The notes below the pieces were generated by a model. That model ran no database searches and was not told the origin of the DNA. It saw nothing but the letters and a program-made list of their open reading frames with translations. The translations under genes and the position numbers were made by a program. From a virus: DNA of 24,062 nucleotides. Shown here one piece after another: positions 1 through 9,610 of this stretch; position 1 is the first letter of the stretch, and each line of letters starts with the position of its first letter. The stretch is from IMG/VR virus record IMGVR_UViG_3300021962_000643, positions 1 to 24,062 of that record; one strand, written 5' to 3'.

Positions 1-1634
1 GCAATCTTATACTCATTGAACAACTGCTCATTTGTTTTTTGAAGTTTTGTTGTTAAAACATCTACCTCCGCTTTTGATGATTCTACGATTTCAATTTGGT
101 AGTTGTTTATCAACTTCTGAGCATTACCAACGAGCATTTTTACATCGTAATCTATGTTTCTGTTTACTTTTTCAACCTCATCTTCGAATACATTTATTTT
201 TGCAAGTCTTTGCTCGACAATAGTACTTTCTAAATTTTGTTCTGCTGAAATAGTAGCCAAACGCAATACACGAGGCTTGATGATTTTAGCTATGTCTTCC
301 TTTGTGTATTCATCTAAGCCTGAGGCTTTTCTTTTCATGTTGAAAGCGTCAACAACTTGCTGACTTACAATACCACCCGGCAAGGTCAACATACGCTCAA
401 CGTAGTTATCCAAATAAATAGGGTTGACTTTTGGATTTCCTGCATCATCGAGCATATAAATTCCATTGTCTGTAGTCAACTTTCTATTTGGGTTAACTTT
501 ACTTTCAACAACAGTTCTTACCGTTCCTGTTCTCCCATCAATTACCTCTGTTGAATTTTTAACAATGGCATCGTTATCAAAGAAGTTTGCAGGTAAGTTA
601 TAAATAGCATTGCCAAGCATATTGTTGACATCGTTTTGGAACGTCTTATCAAAAACTTGCTCCTGCGAAGTCAAATAACCTTCTTTAAATTCAGAACTCA
701 TTTCATAACCTAGGTCCTGATTATTACCCATCAACATTTGAACATCATAGTCAAAAGCATTCTGTTGCTCATCGTAACTACTCAAATAACTTATGACAGC
801 CTTAGATTTTTCATCCAAAGGCTTGGGTGTATTCAACTCATCAATTTGTTGCTGTATAGGCTTCTGAATGAAAGGTGCTCCGGGTTGTTTTGGAAACAAA
901 GTAGGAGTATTTTCTCTACGAGCAGCCAATAAAACTTGTGGTTTTGCTCCAACAGGGTTCAACAAACCAAATTTTGTCAGTCCATCTTGAAACTGCTTAT
1001 CACTAAATGCCATTGGCTTTTTAGCGTATACATCAGCAATCACAGCGTTTAGCTGATCATATTGATTTTTGAATTGACCTTCTTTGGCGTACTGAGAATA
1101 CTTAGGATCAAGTTGAAACTGACCAATTGATTTCAATACATTTGTTACTGCTGCTAAGTCACCTTTTGCTCTTGCATCTTTTGCCAATAACTCCAATGCC
1201 CCTATGTATTGTGCTACAGCAGGGTCAACTTTTTTTGTTGGCTGAGGCCCACCCTCCGCAGATTTACCAATACCCAAAGGAGGCAAGCCAAGTGCCTGCA
1301 AACCATAAGGATCTTCTACAGCTCCCAAGTTTTGGTCACCACCCTCTTGGGGTTGGCCCACCATTGCTTGAGGGTCTTGGGGAACTGGCTCAGTCTGTCC
1401 AACCGAAAGAGATTGAGAAAAAGAATTTTCTTCTCCGAGGTTTTGGATGATCGATTGGTCTTTTTTTTTTAAATATTCAGAAGCCGATCTGACACCGAAT
1501 AACTCTTCGATGTCAGCATCTGCGGTTGGTTCATTTTCTAAATACTGAACAAAATCTGATTGACTTGGATACAAAGATTTAAATCTTTCGTCCTGCACTA
1601 AATCATTGTAAACTTCATCTATATTTTGAGCCAT
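1..1634 (-). CDS. Large virion-associated protein, C-terminus cut by window edge
   Basis: An open frame runs without a stop from an ATG at 1634 leftward to the window edge, giving at least 544 codons; I checked the frame triplet by triplet. It starts 4 bases after the stop of the preceding gene (1639-3177), and an in-frame stop at 1653-1655 limits upstream extension. The N-terminal 20-60 residues are acidic, followed by a Q/P/G-rich linker (about residues 70-130), then a mostly helical, charged region with predicted coiled-coil character after about residue 400. No enzyme motif was recognised in the visible part. Its position at the end of the virion operon, after two other Q/A-rich helical proteins, fits a large internal virion or DNA-ejection protein; this is inference from context only. 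The invisible C-terminus could hold a lytic or other domain. Confidence 0.8.
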   Translation of the reverse strand, partial: MAQNIDEVYNDLVQDERFKSLYPSQSDFVQYLENEPTADADIEELFGVRSASEYLKKKDQSIIQNLGEENSFSQSLSVGQTEPVPQDPQAMVGQPQEGGDQNLGAVEDPYGLQALGLPPLGIGKSAEGGPQPTKKVDPAVAQYIGALELLAKDARAKGDLAAVTNVLKSIGQFQLDPKYSQYAKEGQFKNQYDQLNAVIADVYAKKPMAFSDKQFQDGLTKFGLLNPVGAKPQVLLAARRENTPTLFPKQPGAPFIQKPIQQQIDELNTPKPLDEKSKAVISYLSSYDEQQNAFDYDVQMLMGNNQDLGYEMSSEFKEGYLTSQEQVFDKTFQNDVNNMLGNAIYNLPANFFDNDAIVKNSTEVIDGRTGTVRTVVESKVNPNRKLTTDNGIYMLDDAGNPKVNPIYLDNYVERMLTLPGGIVSQQVVDAFNMKRKASGLDEYTKEDIAKIIKPRVLRLATISAEQNLESTIVEQRLAKINVFEDEVEKVNRNIDYDVKMLVGNAQKLINNYQIEIVESSKAEVDVLTTKLQKTNEQLFNEYKI

Positions 1635-1638
1635 CGTA

Positions 1639-3177
1639 TTATTTTGGTAGTGTTAAAAGTGGTTGGGCAAAGGTATTAAACTCTTGCTGAGTTTTGAATT
1701 TTTTTCCTGACATCGCATTATTTACTTTGTCTTGCAATTTATAAAACTGCATGAATATTTTTGTCCATTCTCCTGACTTGTACTTAGTTCCAGCAAAGGC
1801 AGCAGGATTTGCATAGTTAGCAAGTGTTGTGTAGTACTGACTAGATTTGTTATTGAATTGTACAAACGGAGCAACACCAGCAATTTTACTTGCATCGTCA
1901 TATCTTGCAATAACTTTAACCCCATTAACTAATTTGTAAGGCATCAATCGAACGGCAGTTATTTCTCCTGTGAAATTACCTGTCAATTTATTACCAAACT
2001 CGTCTGTTACTTGATCGCTCGCTTGTACAAAAGCATCTGGTGTACCAACAACAATGCTTGCCAAAGACTCTGCTTTTTTCGGAGTTTTTTGATTTTCGGC
2101 TATTTTAACATTATCAACCAAGTCACCAGGTGTTTTCAAATCAAGTGCTTCCAATCCAACAGAAATATCTCCGGGAGAAGCAGCATTATCAGGCATATAT
2201 ACGTTAGTCCCTTTTTGGTCCTGAGCCAACTTACCTTTCAACTCTGGATTAGAGAACTGAGACATATAAAGAACAAGAGCGTCTGTTACTTTCTTTTTAT
2301 CTTGCTCTGTGTAGCCCTGAGGCCCTCTCTTTATACCCAAATTAAATTTAGTAGAAGCCTGTCTAATCACATCTTCTCCGTAAAGAATCATGTAATCGTC
2401 TACCTCATCTTCCAAAGACTTTGGTGGTTTACCATCAGGATATAGTTGAGGATTATTCTGGAATGCTCGCTTGGCATCGTCTTTATACAAAGGTTTACCC
2501 ATTACATCACGAAGTTCTTTCGTGGCAGATAAACCAGGAACACTAACTACATCTCTGTATTGAATAACACTATTCAAGTTTTTAGCCGCCCTTGCCAAAT
2601 CTTCTGTGATTGGCAAAGCAGTTTCTTCGGCCAAAGTTGGAATACCATTTGGATCAATCCTAAAGTTTGCATCTTGAAAATCAGGGTTTTCATTTGCAAA
2701 TTTCTTCAAATCATCTAATGATGTGGCTTTACGATATGTATCCAAGAAAGGAGAAATCGCATCACCATAATACTTTCTTTTTTCGTCTCTAAATTTAATT
2801 TGTTGGTCAAATCCTTCAAGTTGTCTTGAGTATGAAGTCAACTCAATTAACTTGCCTCGCAAATTTCTTTCAATCTGAGCATACTGATTACTTGCATATG
2901 GATTTTCAGAACTTTTTATTTTCTCCATATCAGTTAATGTCTGATCGAAGATTTTATCCATTTCTCCCAAAACCAAAGGGTGCAGCTTGCCTCTTTCTCT
3001 AAATAAACCCTTAATATCCTCTTGCTGTTTTTGATCCTCTAAATCTTTCCTAGCCTGTTTTTTTTCATCCATGGCAGCCTTCCGAGCAAATGCTTGCCCG
3101 GCAGTTTGTGCCATTCTCAAAGTATTATTGGTTTGGCCTTGTAATGATATCGCCTCTCCTATTGATGGTTCTGCCAT
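1639..3177 (-). CDS. Putative internal virion (ejection) protein, 512 aa
   Basis: A complete 512-aa frame that starts at an ATG 5 bases after the preceding gene stops and ends 4 bases before the next gene. The first 70 residues are Q/A/K-rich and helical, with a basic-acidic coiled-coil-like stretch (residues about 30-60); the rest is mixed helical with no signal peptide, membrane segment or catalytic motif that I recognise. In podovirus-like phages the genes after the tail tube genes commonly encode helical internal core proteins injected with the DNA; the size, composition and position fit that role. The assignment is by context and composition, not by homology. Confidence 0.6.
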   Translation of the reverse strand: MAEPSIGEAISLQGQTNNTLRMAQTAGQAFARKAAMDEKKQARKDLEDQKQQEDIKGLFRERGKLHPLVLGEMDKIFDQTLTDMEKIKSSENPYASNQYAQIERNLRGKLIELTSYSRQLEGFDQQIKFRDEKRKYYGDAISPFLDTYRKATSLDDLKKFANENPDFQDANFRIDPNGIPTLAEETALPITEDLARAAKNLNSVIQYRDVVSVPGLSATKELRDVMGKPLYKDDAKRAFQNNPQLYPDGKPPKSLEDEVDDYMILYGEDVIRQASTKFNLGIKRGPQGYTEQDKKKVTDALVLYMSQFSNPELKGKLAQDQKGTNVYMPDNAASPGDISVGLEALDLKTPGDLVDNVKIAENQKTPKKAESLASIVVGTPDAFVQASDQVTDEFGNKLTGNFTGEITAVRLMPYKLVNGVKVIARYDDASKIAGVAPFVQFNNKSSQYYTTLANYANPAAFAGTKYKSGEWTKIFMQFYKLQDKVNNAMSGKKFKTQQEFNTFAQPLLTLPK

Positions 3178-3182
3178 GTTTA

Positions 3183-3917
3183 TTAATTATTGCTATTGTA
3201 TCCACGCATACTCAATGGTGTTCCGTATTTTGCGGACAAAGATCGTGGTGGTCTCATTTGCATATATCTCCTTGTCAAGGCATCTGTATCAGCAAATGCT
3301 GAATTGCCACCAAAAGCATCAGCAGCAGCAGCAGCATCGGCACCATCGGAACCAGATTTACTACCATAAATATTTTGATACATCGCAGCCTGACCAACGC
3401 CACTAATAGCATTCAAACCACCCATTATTGATTGTTGTTTCGCAAGACCATAGCCCTGCTCTTTATTCAATCGATTGCTTATGTCTTGCCCAATGTCTCT
3501 TTGTTGCAAACCAGATAATTGTTGGTTAATACCCATCATCTGTTGCATACCACGCTCTCTTGCTGATTGTTCCATACTACCCAACTGAAGACCCATTTGA
3601 TTAACATTGAATGCACCTATCCGACCAATCGCACTACCCAACTGACCACCAGCCAAATCGGTAGCAGCACGAAATTGCCCTGCCATTTGACCAGCTTGTG
3701 TTCCTTTAGCAAGAGCTGTTGCCTGAGGAGACAAACCTTGTGTGTATTGCCTAGTGGCCATGGCTAAATTTTGTTGCAAAGGACCTGCCGCATCCATATA
3801 CTTAGGAAACTTTTGTAATTGAAGTGCCTTGAGCCCTTTGTCAGATTTGATACCACGATAGATGTTGTAACCTAATTCTAAAGCACCTGAAATTGCTGGT
3901 ATTACTAATGGTCCCAT
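3183..3917 (-). CDS. Putative internal virion protein, 244 aa
   Basis: A 244-aa frame rich in Q, G, A and M. The ATG at 3917 is preferred over an in-frame TTG at 3926, because the TTG overlaps the promoter -7 box at 3924-3931. The protein opens with a short hydrophobic stretch (residues about 2-16), followed by helical Q/M-rich sequence with repeated GL-Q/GM-Q patterns, an alanine/glycine/aspartate-rich patch (residues about 190-210) and a basic C-terminus. This resembles small podovirus internal core or pilot proteins (T7 gp14-like in general character) placed between tail genes and larger ejection proteins. It has its own promoter, so its dosage may be set apart from the tail genes. Function is inferred. 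Confidence 0.6.
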   Translation of the reverse strand: MGPLVIPAISGALELGYNIYRGIKSDKGLKALQLQKFPKYMDAAGPLQQNLAMATRQYTQGLSPQATALAKGTQAGQMAGQFRAATDLAGGQLGSAIGRIGAFNVNQMGLQLGSMEQSARERGMQQMMGINQQLSGLQQRDIGQDISNRLNKEQGYGLAKQQSIMGGLNAISGVGQAAMYQNIYGSKSGSDGADAAAAADAFGGNSAFADTDALTRRYMQMRPPRSLSAKYGTPLSMRGYNSNN

Positions 3918-3923
3918 ATTATA

Positions 3924-3955
3924 CAAATATAATTATTTATTATTGGTTATACAAA
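3924..3955 (-). promoter_or_regulatory. Bacteroidota-type promoter for the internal virion protein genes
   Basis: Read on the minus strand: TTTG (complement of 3952-3955), a 20-bp spacer, then TATATTTG (complement of 3924-3931), matching the Bacteroidota -33/-7 consensus TTTG and TAnnTTTG. The -33 box lies inside the end of the preceding CDS. Only 6 bases separate the -7 box from the ATG at 3917, so the transcript should begin at or just before the start codon. Confidence 0.7.
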
Positions 3956-6900
3956 CGAGGCATTACTCTAAACTTGATAATGAAGTTAATAAGCCTCTGA
4001 TTGTTGTTTGTTCCTTCAAGGTATAATTTTACTTTTAACCACTTACCCCATAGTCTTGTGGTATTTTCTATCGGAGTCCCAGACGGAGCGGTCAAGATAT
4101 CATTTTTTATAGGACTGTAGAAATATCCTTCACGAGCGTCAAATTCGGTCTCATCTAAATAAGACTGATGATTTTTTGTAAAGAAATCAGCAAAAGACGG
4201 AGAAATTTCTGAGTTCACTTGAATGGCTTCGAAATTCTTAGAGATGTTAGGTTCGATATTCATTACACCTGTTATGCTTGGAATATACGCTGCTCCATAA
4301 TAAGTCTGAGTCCCATTCTCATCGTGCAAGAACAACGTGTTCTTAGCGTTTGGATTAGGACTCCAGAATGTGTTTTGGTATGGCATATATATATCGGACC
4401 AATAAGAATGAGTAGCGATAAATCCATTTTTCAATTCATCATAAACCAAAGTCAAGCAAGTATGTGAATAAGCATCTGTACCCGGCTCTATCTTTGTCCA
4501 GTTTGCTTGCCAATTCGCACCTGTTTCAGGCTTAGTTGCAGCAGCAGAAGTATGGTTTGTCTTTGCCTTGTATACATAAGGCAAACCAGAGGAATGAACA
4601 TAGGTAGAACTTGGTGTTATAAACACATAGGTACCAATTGTGTAACTTGTAGAAGTAACCCAAGCAGGAATATTTGGATTTAATGCCTTTAGTGTGAATA
4701 TCGCCTCGTTATATTTATCATTCCAAACACCATGAATACCAGTGCCTGTCAACGGATACTTCTTGTCCAACAACCAATTGGTGTTTTTTTGCAACAATGT
4801 GATGACACCTCTGTCGCTGATAGGTCGAACACCATCCGCACCAAATCGCATTATCTTTTTTAAGCGATTGTTGTACCAATAGAATGATTCTTTACCACCT
4901 TCTGTTTGACCCTTGAACTGACTCCATTTGTACTCCGTACCAATAGATGTTAACTCTTGGCCAGGAGAACCAAGTATTGATCCGCTTCCAACAACAACAT
5001 CTGTACCTTCTTGAGCACCGATGAGAGAAGCATCTCTGAAGTATTGTCTTTGAAATGAGAATGGCTGCAAAGTATAAAACGAATTGTTTATTACCTCATG
5101 ATGTATAATTGGTCCATAACTCAAATCTAATTCTGCGAATTCAGTAGGTCCGAAGCCCAATCTGTAACTATCTCTAGCGGACCCTGTAGCCTTTTTAGCC
5201 GACCAAACTATTTTAGTTGGAGACTCGCCTGTAAACCTTTCATTTTTGAAATAGCCTCGCTCTGTCAAAGAACGATCGTTGTAATCATATGAACGATTAT
5301 AAAATCTTTGGGGTGGTAATGTCTGAGCAAAAAAGTTTGCCAAAGCACTCCAAATATTATTTTGGGAATTCCAAGAATTTCTATAAACCAACGGCCAAAT
5401 AAAATAAAATGTTGTGCTTGTTTTGTTATTATAAACAGGCCAACGATACCCAACAGAATTGTCTCCGGGATCTTCTTCAACAGAAAGCATTTGAGTGTTT
5501 ACTACGTTTTGAGAATAACACCCAATCATATTTGATATTGTAGTAGGCAAGTGAGTTTTTTGAGTATAAACATCACCACCAAACACTTCAACATTATTCT
5601 TAACTCCGCTGTCACTATCTGTGAGATAGTAGAAGTGACCCGTACTCTGATAAACTGTATTTTCTTTGTTTACTGGGTACTTTTCATTGGCACCCAAATC
5701 AACAAAAATCTGTCCGTAAAAAACTCCCTCTGCCTCTGAATTTGCCAACCCAGCAGAAAAATAACTTCCGGTTGTTGGACGCAAAGGATTATTTAAACCA
5801 AACACATCACACAATAAACTACCTAAACTCGAAGCAACAACTCCACCTGTAGGTAATGTTTTTGTAGTTGAATAATCCAACAAAGCATAATCTTCTAGCA
5901 AAGGTGTTGTTGAATCATCTATTGTTAAATACTCTCTTTTTGCAGAAGAAAAATAACCACTAAAATCAGAATAAATACCAGTTTTAGAGTTTGTCCCAAC
6001 TTCAACCATTAGGGTATTTTTACTAGGTCCTAAAATTTTTAATTTGTGAACACTAGTATCAAAAATATAATCTCTATCTATATAATAATGATCAGGAGAG
6101 TGAAAAAATAACACATCAGAACCATTAGAAGGAGTTATTGAGTGTGTCTTGATTTGATAACCACGCAAAAAACCATAACTACCAACCGAAACGCTCGTAA
6201 AGTCAATAAGAGGGCCATTTGGGGTTGCCTTTAATTTTATGGTGTTAGCATCTACAATACTAACATAATAATACATACTATCCTGCAAACCTCCAATTAT
6301 TGTACTACTCGATCCTTGAGCATACAAAAGTGGTTCGTTTTCACTTAATCCATGAGCAGTTAGTGTAATAGTATCTAAAGTAGTATTTACATCTGTGTTT
6401 GTAAATGCTTTGTTTCCCAAACCTGATCCACGCAAAAGCGTAAATGACTTTCTGCCGTTTGTTCCATAGGTATCACCCAAAAAGAAATAACCCGTTGCTA
6501 AAACTTCAGGAATTCTTTCTGCTCTAGTAAATCTAAATCCTTCGATTAAATTTCTTAATGGAATACCACTAACTAGATAGTCTAAATCAATGTTAGAAAA
6601 TTTAACATAGTTTATGTAAACATTCTCATTAGTAGAGTCTGTCAAGTTACTAGTTATGTTATTTGCGGTTCTTCTTGCGCCTACAACATTGGCAGAAAGA
6701 CTATCAAAACGAATATCATCTACCCAATAAGGAGCACTCCATTTACCTGTTGCTTTCCACTTTACCTGAATACCAAATCTATATGTATCATTAAACATAT
6801 AGGACGTGTTGCTCAAAGTATTTAATGGGTTGATAAACTCATCTAATCCATACTGCAATGCTTGTAATGCTGTGGATGGCTGAGGAGATTTGGTTGCGTC

Positions 6901-8475
6901 ATCCAAGAAGTCATGATAACTTTCAACAACATTGCCTAAAGCAGGTATTGTTTTTGATTCTAAACTATGTGTAATCTGAGCCGCCCAAGTTTGCAAATCT
7001 ATATCAACTTGTTCTTTGAGGTTACTCAAAACTACCCTATTGTCATGGATACGAATACTTTCAGCAGCAATATAACGAGTATAAATAGCTAGTAGTTCGT
7101 TTGCTCCCAAAGGAACATTATCCTGTCCTCTTCCAACGTGCTTAACAGACAATTCAGTATCACCATCCCTTAATGTATATCGTTGAACAACTGTGGATGT
7201 AAACGCATCGTCCACATACTCAATAACGGCTAATTCAAAGTACTTATAAATATTTGGAGTGATGTTTTTGACAACCATACTTACCGATTTAGTTGTAATC
7301 ACATCTGATTCATCTCCATATATAAGGGATGGAGTAATTGTGTCTTTGGTGTAAATATTTATCGGATTTGTAGGATACAAAAATTCTGTAGTTACCAAAT
7401 CTTCAGATAAGAAACGACCAGTGTATCTTTTGTTTCCTGCCGTAAGAGCACCACCCTCGTTTACAATTTCGATGTTGTCAATATACGCCTTAGAAACCTT
7501 AGCAAAAAACGCAGTCTCATCATCAATAGTGTTGTGTTCGTATCTACCGCCTTCCCAATACATGAAACCATTCTGAGTTGTTACCTTAGAATAGTCTAAG
7601 TACATCGCTCTTGGTTTTTCGTTACCGTCTGTCCAATAGAAGTTAATCTGAGACCCAGCCTTTTCAACCTGAGGATCTATTCTACGCTCCTTGAACAAGC
7701 CTAGGTTTCTACTTCTACAAAGAGTTTTGTACTGATAACTAACACCCTGATTTGTACTATAGACAACGCCTATTTCAGAAACATTCGATTTGGTTCCAGA
7801 ACTTAATTCACTTGCCGACCAAATAAATAAGTAGTCTTCTAATTGAACGGAGCCAACTGGTCTCAAAGTAGTTGCAGTTGCAATATACTCATCAACCAAA
7901 ACAACCTGAGCCCATTTTGTATTAGCGTCAGCCAAATCAATTCTAACCTCAAAATCATTCTCCCCTGTAGTTGCCATTGTAAAATACCCTGTTCCTGTTC
8001 CTGTAGAAGTGTAGAATGGAGTACTTCCGGGAGTCATAGTAAAACTACCAGGAGCAAAAGAAGCATGGAGAGCGTTAAATACAGTACGAATCTGAATCGC
8101 CAAATCTTCTAGGTCATTACCTGAAATATGTGTGTATGTACTTGTACTTTTTAATACAGCACCTGTAGATGGTCTAATGACAACAAATGTTGCCGTGTAT
8201 GCATTGGTAGAACCATTTGTGATGTATGAATAATCTAAGTAAACTCGATAGAGTTTTGTTGTGGTACCAATAGCAGGAAGTGTAGTACCAGCCGAGCCAT
8301 TGACCGTGGTAATTAAATTCAAATTACCATTGGTACCCATAATACCCCCAAAGTTATTTCCAACGCTTTGGCGATGACGAATATCATTTGCGTCTACATA
8401 GTTACCATTACTGATGTAGCTTAATTCTCCGTCCTTATCTAAATTACCGCTAGGTGTTACTCGTACCTGTGCCAT
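3940..8475 (-). CDS. Large tail/stabilization-like structural protein, 1511 aa
   Basis: The largest gene of the window, 1511 aa, starting in a TAATG overlap with the preceding gene. The sequence is rich in T, S, N, Y and G and depleted in charged runs, as is typical of beta-rich tail proteins. The N-terminus carries the motif 'NGNYVDANDIRHRQS' (about residues 23-37), which I associate from memory with the large tail nozzle or stabilization proteins of Bacteroidota podoviruses and crAss-like phages (comparable in role to T7 gp12 or P22 gp10 but much longer). Its place right after three small connector-like genes supports a tail tube or nozzle protein. No receptor-binding domain, collagen repeat or protease motif was recognised; part of the chain could form fibres. 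Confidence 0.65.
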   Translation of the reverse strand: MAQVRVTPSGNLDKDGELSYISNGNYVDANDIRHRQSVGNNFGGIMGTNGNLNLITTVNGSAGTTLPAIGTTTKLYRVYLDYSYITNGSTNAYTATFVVIRPSTGAVLKSTSTYTHISGNDLEDLAIQIRTVFNALHASFAPGSFTMTPGSTPFYTSTGTGTGYFTMATTGENDFEVRIDLADANTKWAQVVLVDEYIATATTLRPVGSVQLEDYLFIWSASELSSGTKSNVSEIGVVYSTNQGVSYQYKTLCRSRNLGLFKERRIDPQVEKAGSQINFYWTDGNEKPRAMYLDYSKVTTQNGFMYWEGGRYEHNTIDDETAFFAKVSKAYIDNIEIVNEGGALTAGNKRYTGRFLSEDLVTTEFLYPTNPINIYTKDTITPSLIYGDESDVITTKSVSMVVKNITPNIYKYFELAVIEYVDDAFTSTVVQRYTLRDGDTELSVKHVGRGQDNVPLGANELLAIYTRYIAAESIRIHDNRVVLSNLKEQVDIDLQTWAAQITHSLESKTIPALGNVVESYHDFLDDATKSPQPSTALQALQYGLDEFINPLNTLSNTSYMFNDTYRFGIQVKWKATGKWSAPYWVDDIRFDSLSANVVGARRTANNITSNLTDSTNENVYINYVKFSNIDLDYLVSGIPLRNLIEGFRFTRAERIPEVLATGYFFLGDTYGTNGRKSFTLLRGSGLGNKAFTNTDVNTTLDTITLTAHGLSENEPLLYAQGSSSTIIGGLQDSMYYYVSIVDANTIKLKATPNGPLIDFTSVSVGSYGFLRGYQIKTHSITPSNGSDVLFFHSPDHYYIDRDYIFDTSVHKLKILGPSKNTLMVEVGTNSKTGIYSDFSGYFSSAKREYLTIDDSTTPLLEDYALLDYSTTKTLPTGGVVASSLGSLLCDVFGLNNPLRPTTGSYFSAGLANSEAEGVFYGQIFVDLGANEKYPVNKENTVYQSTGHFYYLTDSDSGVKNNVEVFGGDVYTQKTHLPTTISNMIGCYSQNVVNTQMLSVEEDPGDNSVGYRWPVYNNKTSTTFYFIWPLVYRNSWNSQNNIWSALANFFAQTLPPQRFYNRSYDYNDRSLTERGYFKNERFTGESPTKIVWSAKKATGSARDSYRLGFGPTEFAELDLSYGPIIHHEVINNSFYTLQPFSFQRQYFRDASLIGAQEGTDVVVGSGSILGSPGQELTSIGTEYKWSQFKGQTEGGKESFYWYNNRLKKIMRFGADGVRPISDRGVITLLQKNTNWLLDKKYPLTGTGIHGVWNDKYNEAIFTLKALNPNIPAWVTSTSYTIGTYVFITPSSTYVHSSGLPYVYKAKTNHTSAAATKPETGANWQANWTKIEPGTDAYSHTCLTLVYDELKNGFIATHSYWSDIYMPYQNTFWSPNPNAKNTLFLHDENGTQTYYGAAYIPSITGVMNIEPNISKNFEAIQVNSEISPSFADFFTKNHQSYLDETEFDAREGYFYSPIKNDILTAPSGTPIENTTRLWGKWLKVKLYLEGTNNNQRLINFIIKFRVMPRLYNQ

Positions 8476-8972
8476 TATATATTTGCTAATTTTTGGGTTT
8501 GATATTCACGCTGATAATTCTGCATAATAGCAACTCCAAAGTCTTTAGCATATCTTCTGGTATACTTCCATCCGATGTAGGCAACAAGCATTCGCTCCCA
8601 ATCATTGGGAATAATAAACACGCCATCCTCATCGGTATTTAATCCATAGTATTCTAATTGAACTTTGGTGTTATCATCAAGAGCCTTAAAAAAGATTATG
8701 ACATCGCCTTGGATAGTGTAATCAACCTCAAGACAATAGTATTCATTTACTTGACCTCCACAAAAATACACTCTGACCAACTTAGTGAAGTCACTAGGTA
8801 TAGTTGCTTTTCTATCTGCAAGTGTAAGCTCAACAGTTTTCAAAATCAACTTATGGGTTGTTTTATGAGACCGTATCGCTTGGTTAATCAATACCTCAAA
8901 CCACAAAGCATTGTTCTCGTATGAAGTATTTAACTCCTCACAAGCCGCTGCAATTATATCATCCATTTTCAT
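8475..8972 (-). CDS. Connector/ring-like head-tail joining protein, 165 aa
   Basis: A 165-aa protein joined by TAATG overlaps to the genes on both sides. It has an N-terminal helical part, a central beta-rich part containing 'IPSDFTKLVRVYFCGG', a 'LEYYGLNTDEDGVFIIP' segment, and a C-terminal helix. This helix-beta-helix arrangement and the 'P.DF.KLV.V' and 'Y.G...DEDG' patterns are typical, from memory, of podovirus head-tail connectors (tail tubular protein A or crAss-like ring protein type). It is the last of three consecutive small genes of this kind, which supports a stacked-ring neck. The specific ring position cannot be assigned. Confidence 0.55.
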   Translation of the reverse strand: MKMDDIIAAACEELNTSYENNALWFEVLINQAIRSHKTTHKLILKTVELTLADRKATIPSDFTKLVRVYFCGGQVNEYYCLEVDYTIQGDVIIFFKALDDNTKVQLEYYGLNTDEDGVFIIPNDWERMLVAYIGWKYTRRYAKDFGVAIMQNYQREYQTQKLANI

Positions 8973-9610
8973 TATCTAGGTATTTCGGTTTGAGTAGTTT
9001 GAGAAATTTCAACAGGACGCTGAGTTTTTCTAATCAGGTCATTTGTGACAAGGTCTACTATCTCCCTTTTGAGATTAGAATCAACTGGGTAGTGATCAAT
9101 GGTCTTATCAAAATTAGGAATCAAAATAGGATTGTTGAACATACCTCTAACCGTTACATATTGTAACTTGTTGGTGTTGTAAAACTGCAAGAGCATTCTG
9201 TTCTGCTCCAAGTGTTTGTAGTCCCACATAATCTCTTTCTTTTTCGCAAAAAGAGAATGCCTAGTCAATGTGCTGTAGCCTTTTCTGATTCTTGGGAAAG
9301 GCTTGAATCCATTAACGTGACCCACATATACAAATCCATCATTATGACCATCGATAGAAATCACATTAGGACATTCGAAAGTTACAAAACTGCAATCTTT
9401 TTCGTAGTCCTCAAAACTGATATCCAATGTCTGAACCCAAGAATCATTGATGAACTTACCCATCTTGACCATGTACTGACCAATAAGCGTAGCTCTCGCA
9501 CTATGGATTTTAGACTCAATGTATTCATCGTCCCAACGACTATCGTTGTACGTCATTCCGCTGTTTAAGTCGTTACGGATTTCTTCTACTATTTCTGACA
9601 ATAAAATCAT
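8972..9610 (-). CDS. Putative neck/ring protein, 212 aa
   Basis: A 212-aa protein, coupled by TAATG overlaps to the genes before (stop at 9610) and after (start at 8972). The N-terminus is helical ('LLSEIVEEIRNDL', 'ESKIHSARATLIGQYM'), as in small head-completion proteins; the centre is beta-rich and aromatic, and the last 40 residues are helical and polar. No catalytic motif was seen. The operon position between two connector-like genes suggests a ring or adaptor of the neck. Identity is inferred from context and overall architecture. Confidence 0.5.
   Translation of the reverse strand: MILLSEIVEEIRNDLNSGMTYNDSRWDDEYIESKIHSARATLIGQYMVKMGKFINDSWVQTLDISFEDYEKDCSFVTFECPNVISIDGHNDGFVYVGHVNGFKPFPRIRKGYSTLTRHSLFAKKKEIMWDYKHLEQNRMLLQFYNTNKLQYVTVRGMFNNPILIPNFDKTIDHYPVDSNLKREIVDLVTNDLIRKTQRPVEISQTTQTEIPR

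Noticed and set aside
3918-3926. TTG start at 3926 for the internal virion protein
   Set aside because: The TTG is part of the promoter -7 box; the ATG at 3917 has the same 6-base spacing to the box as the portal gene.
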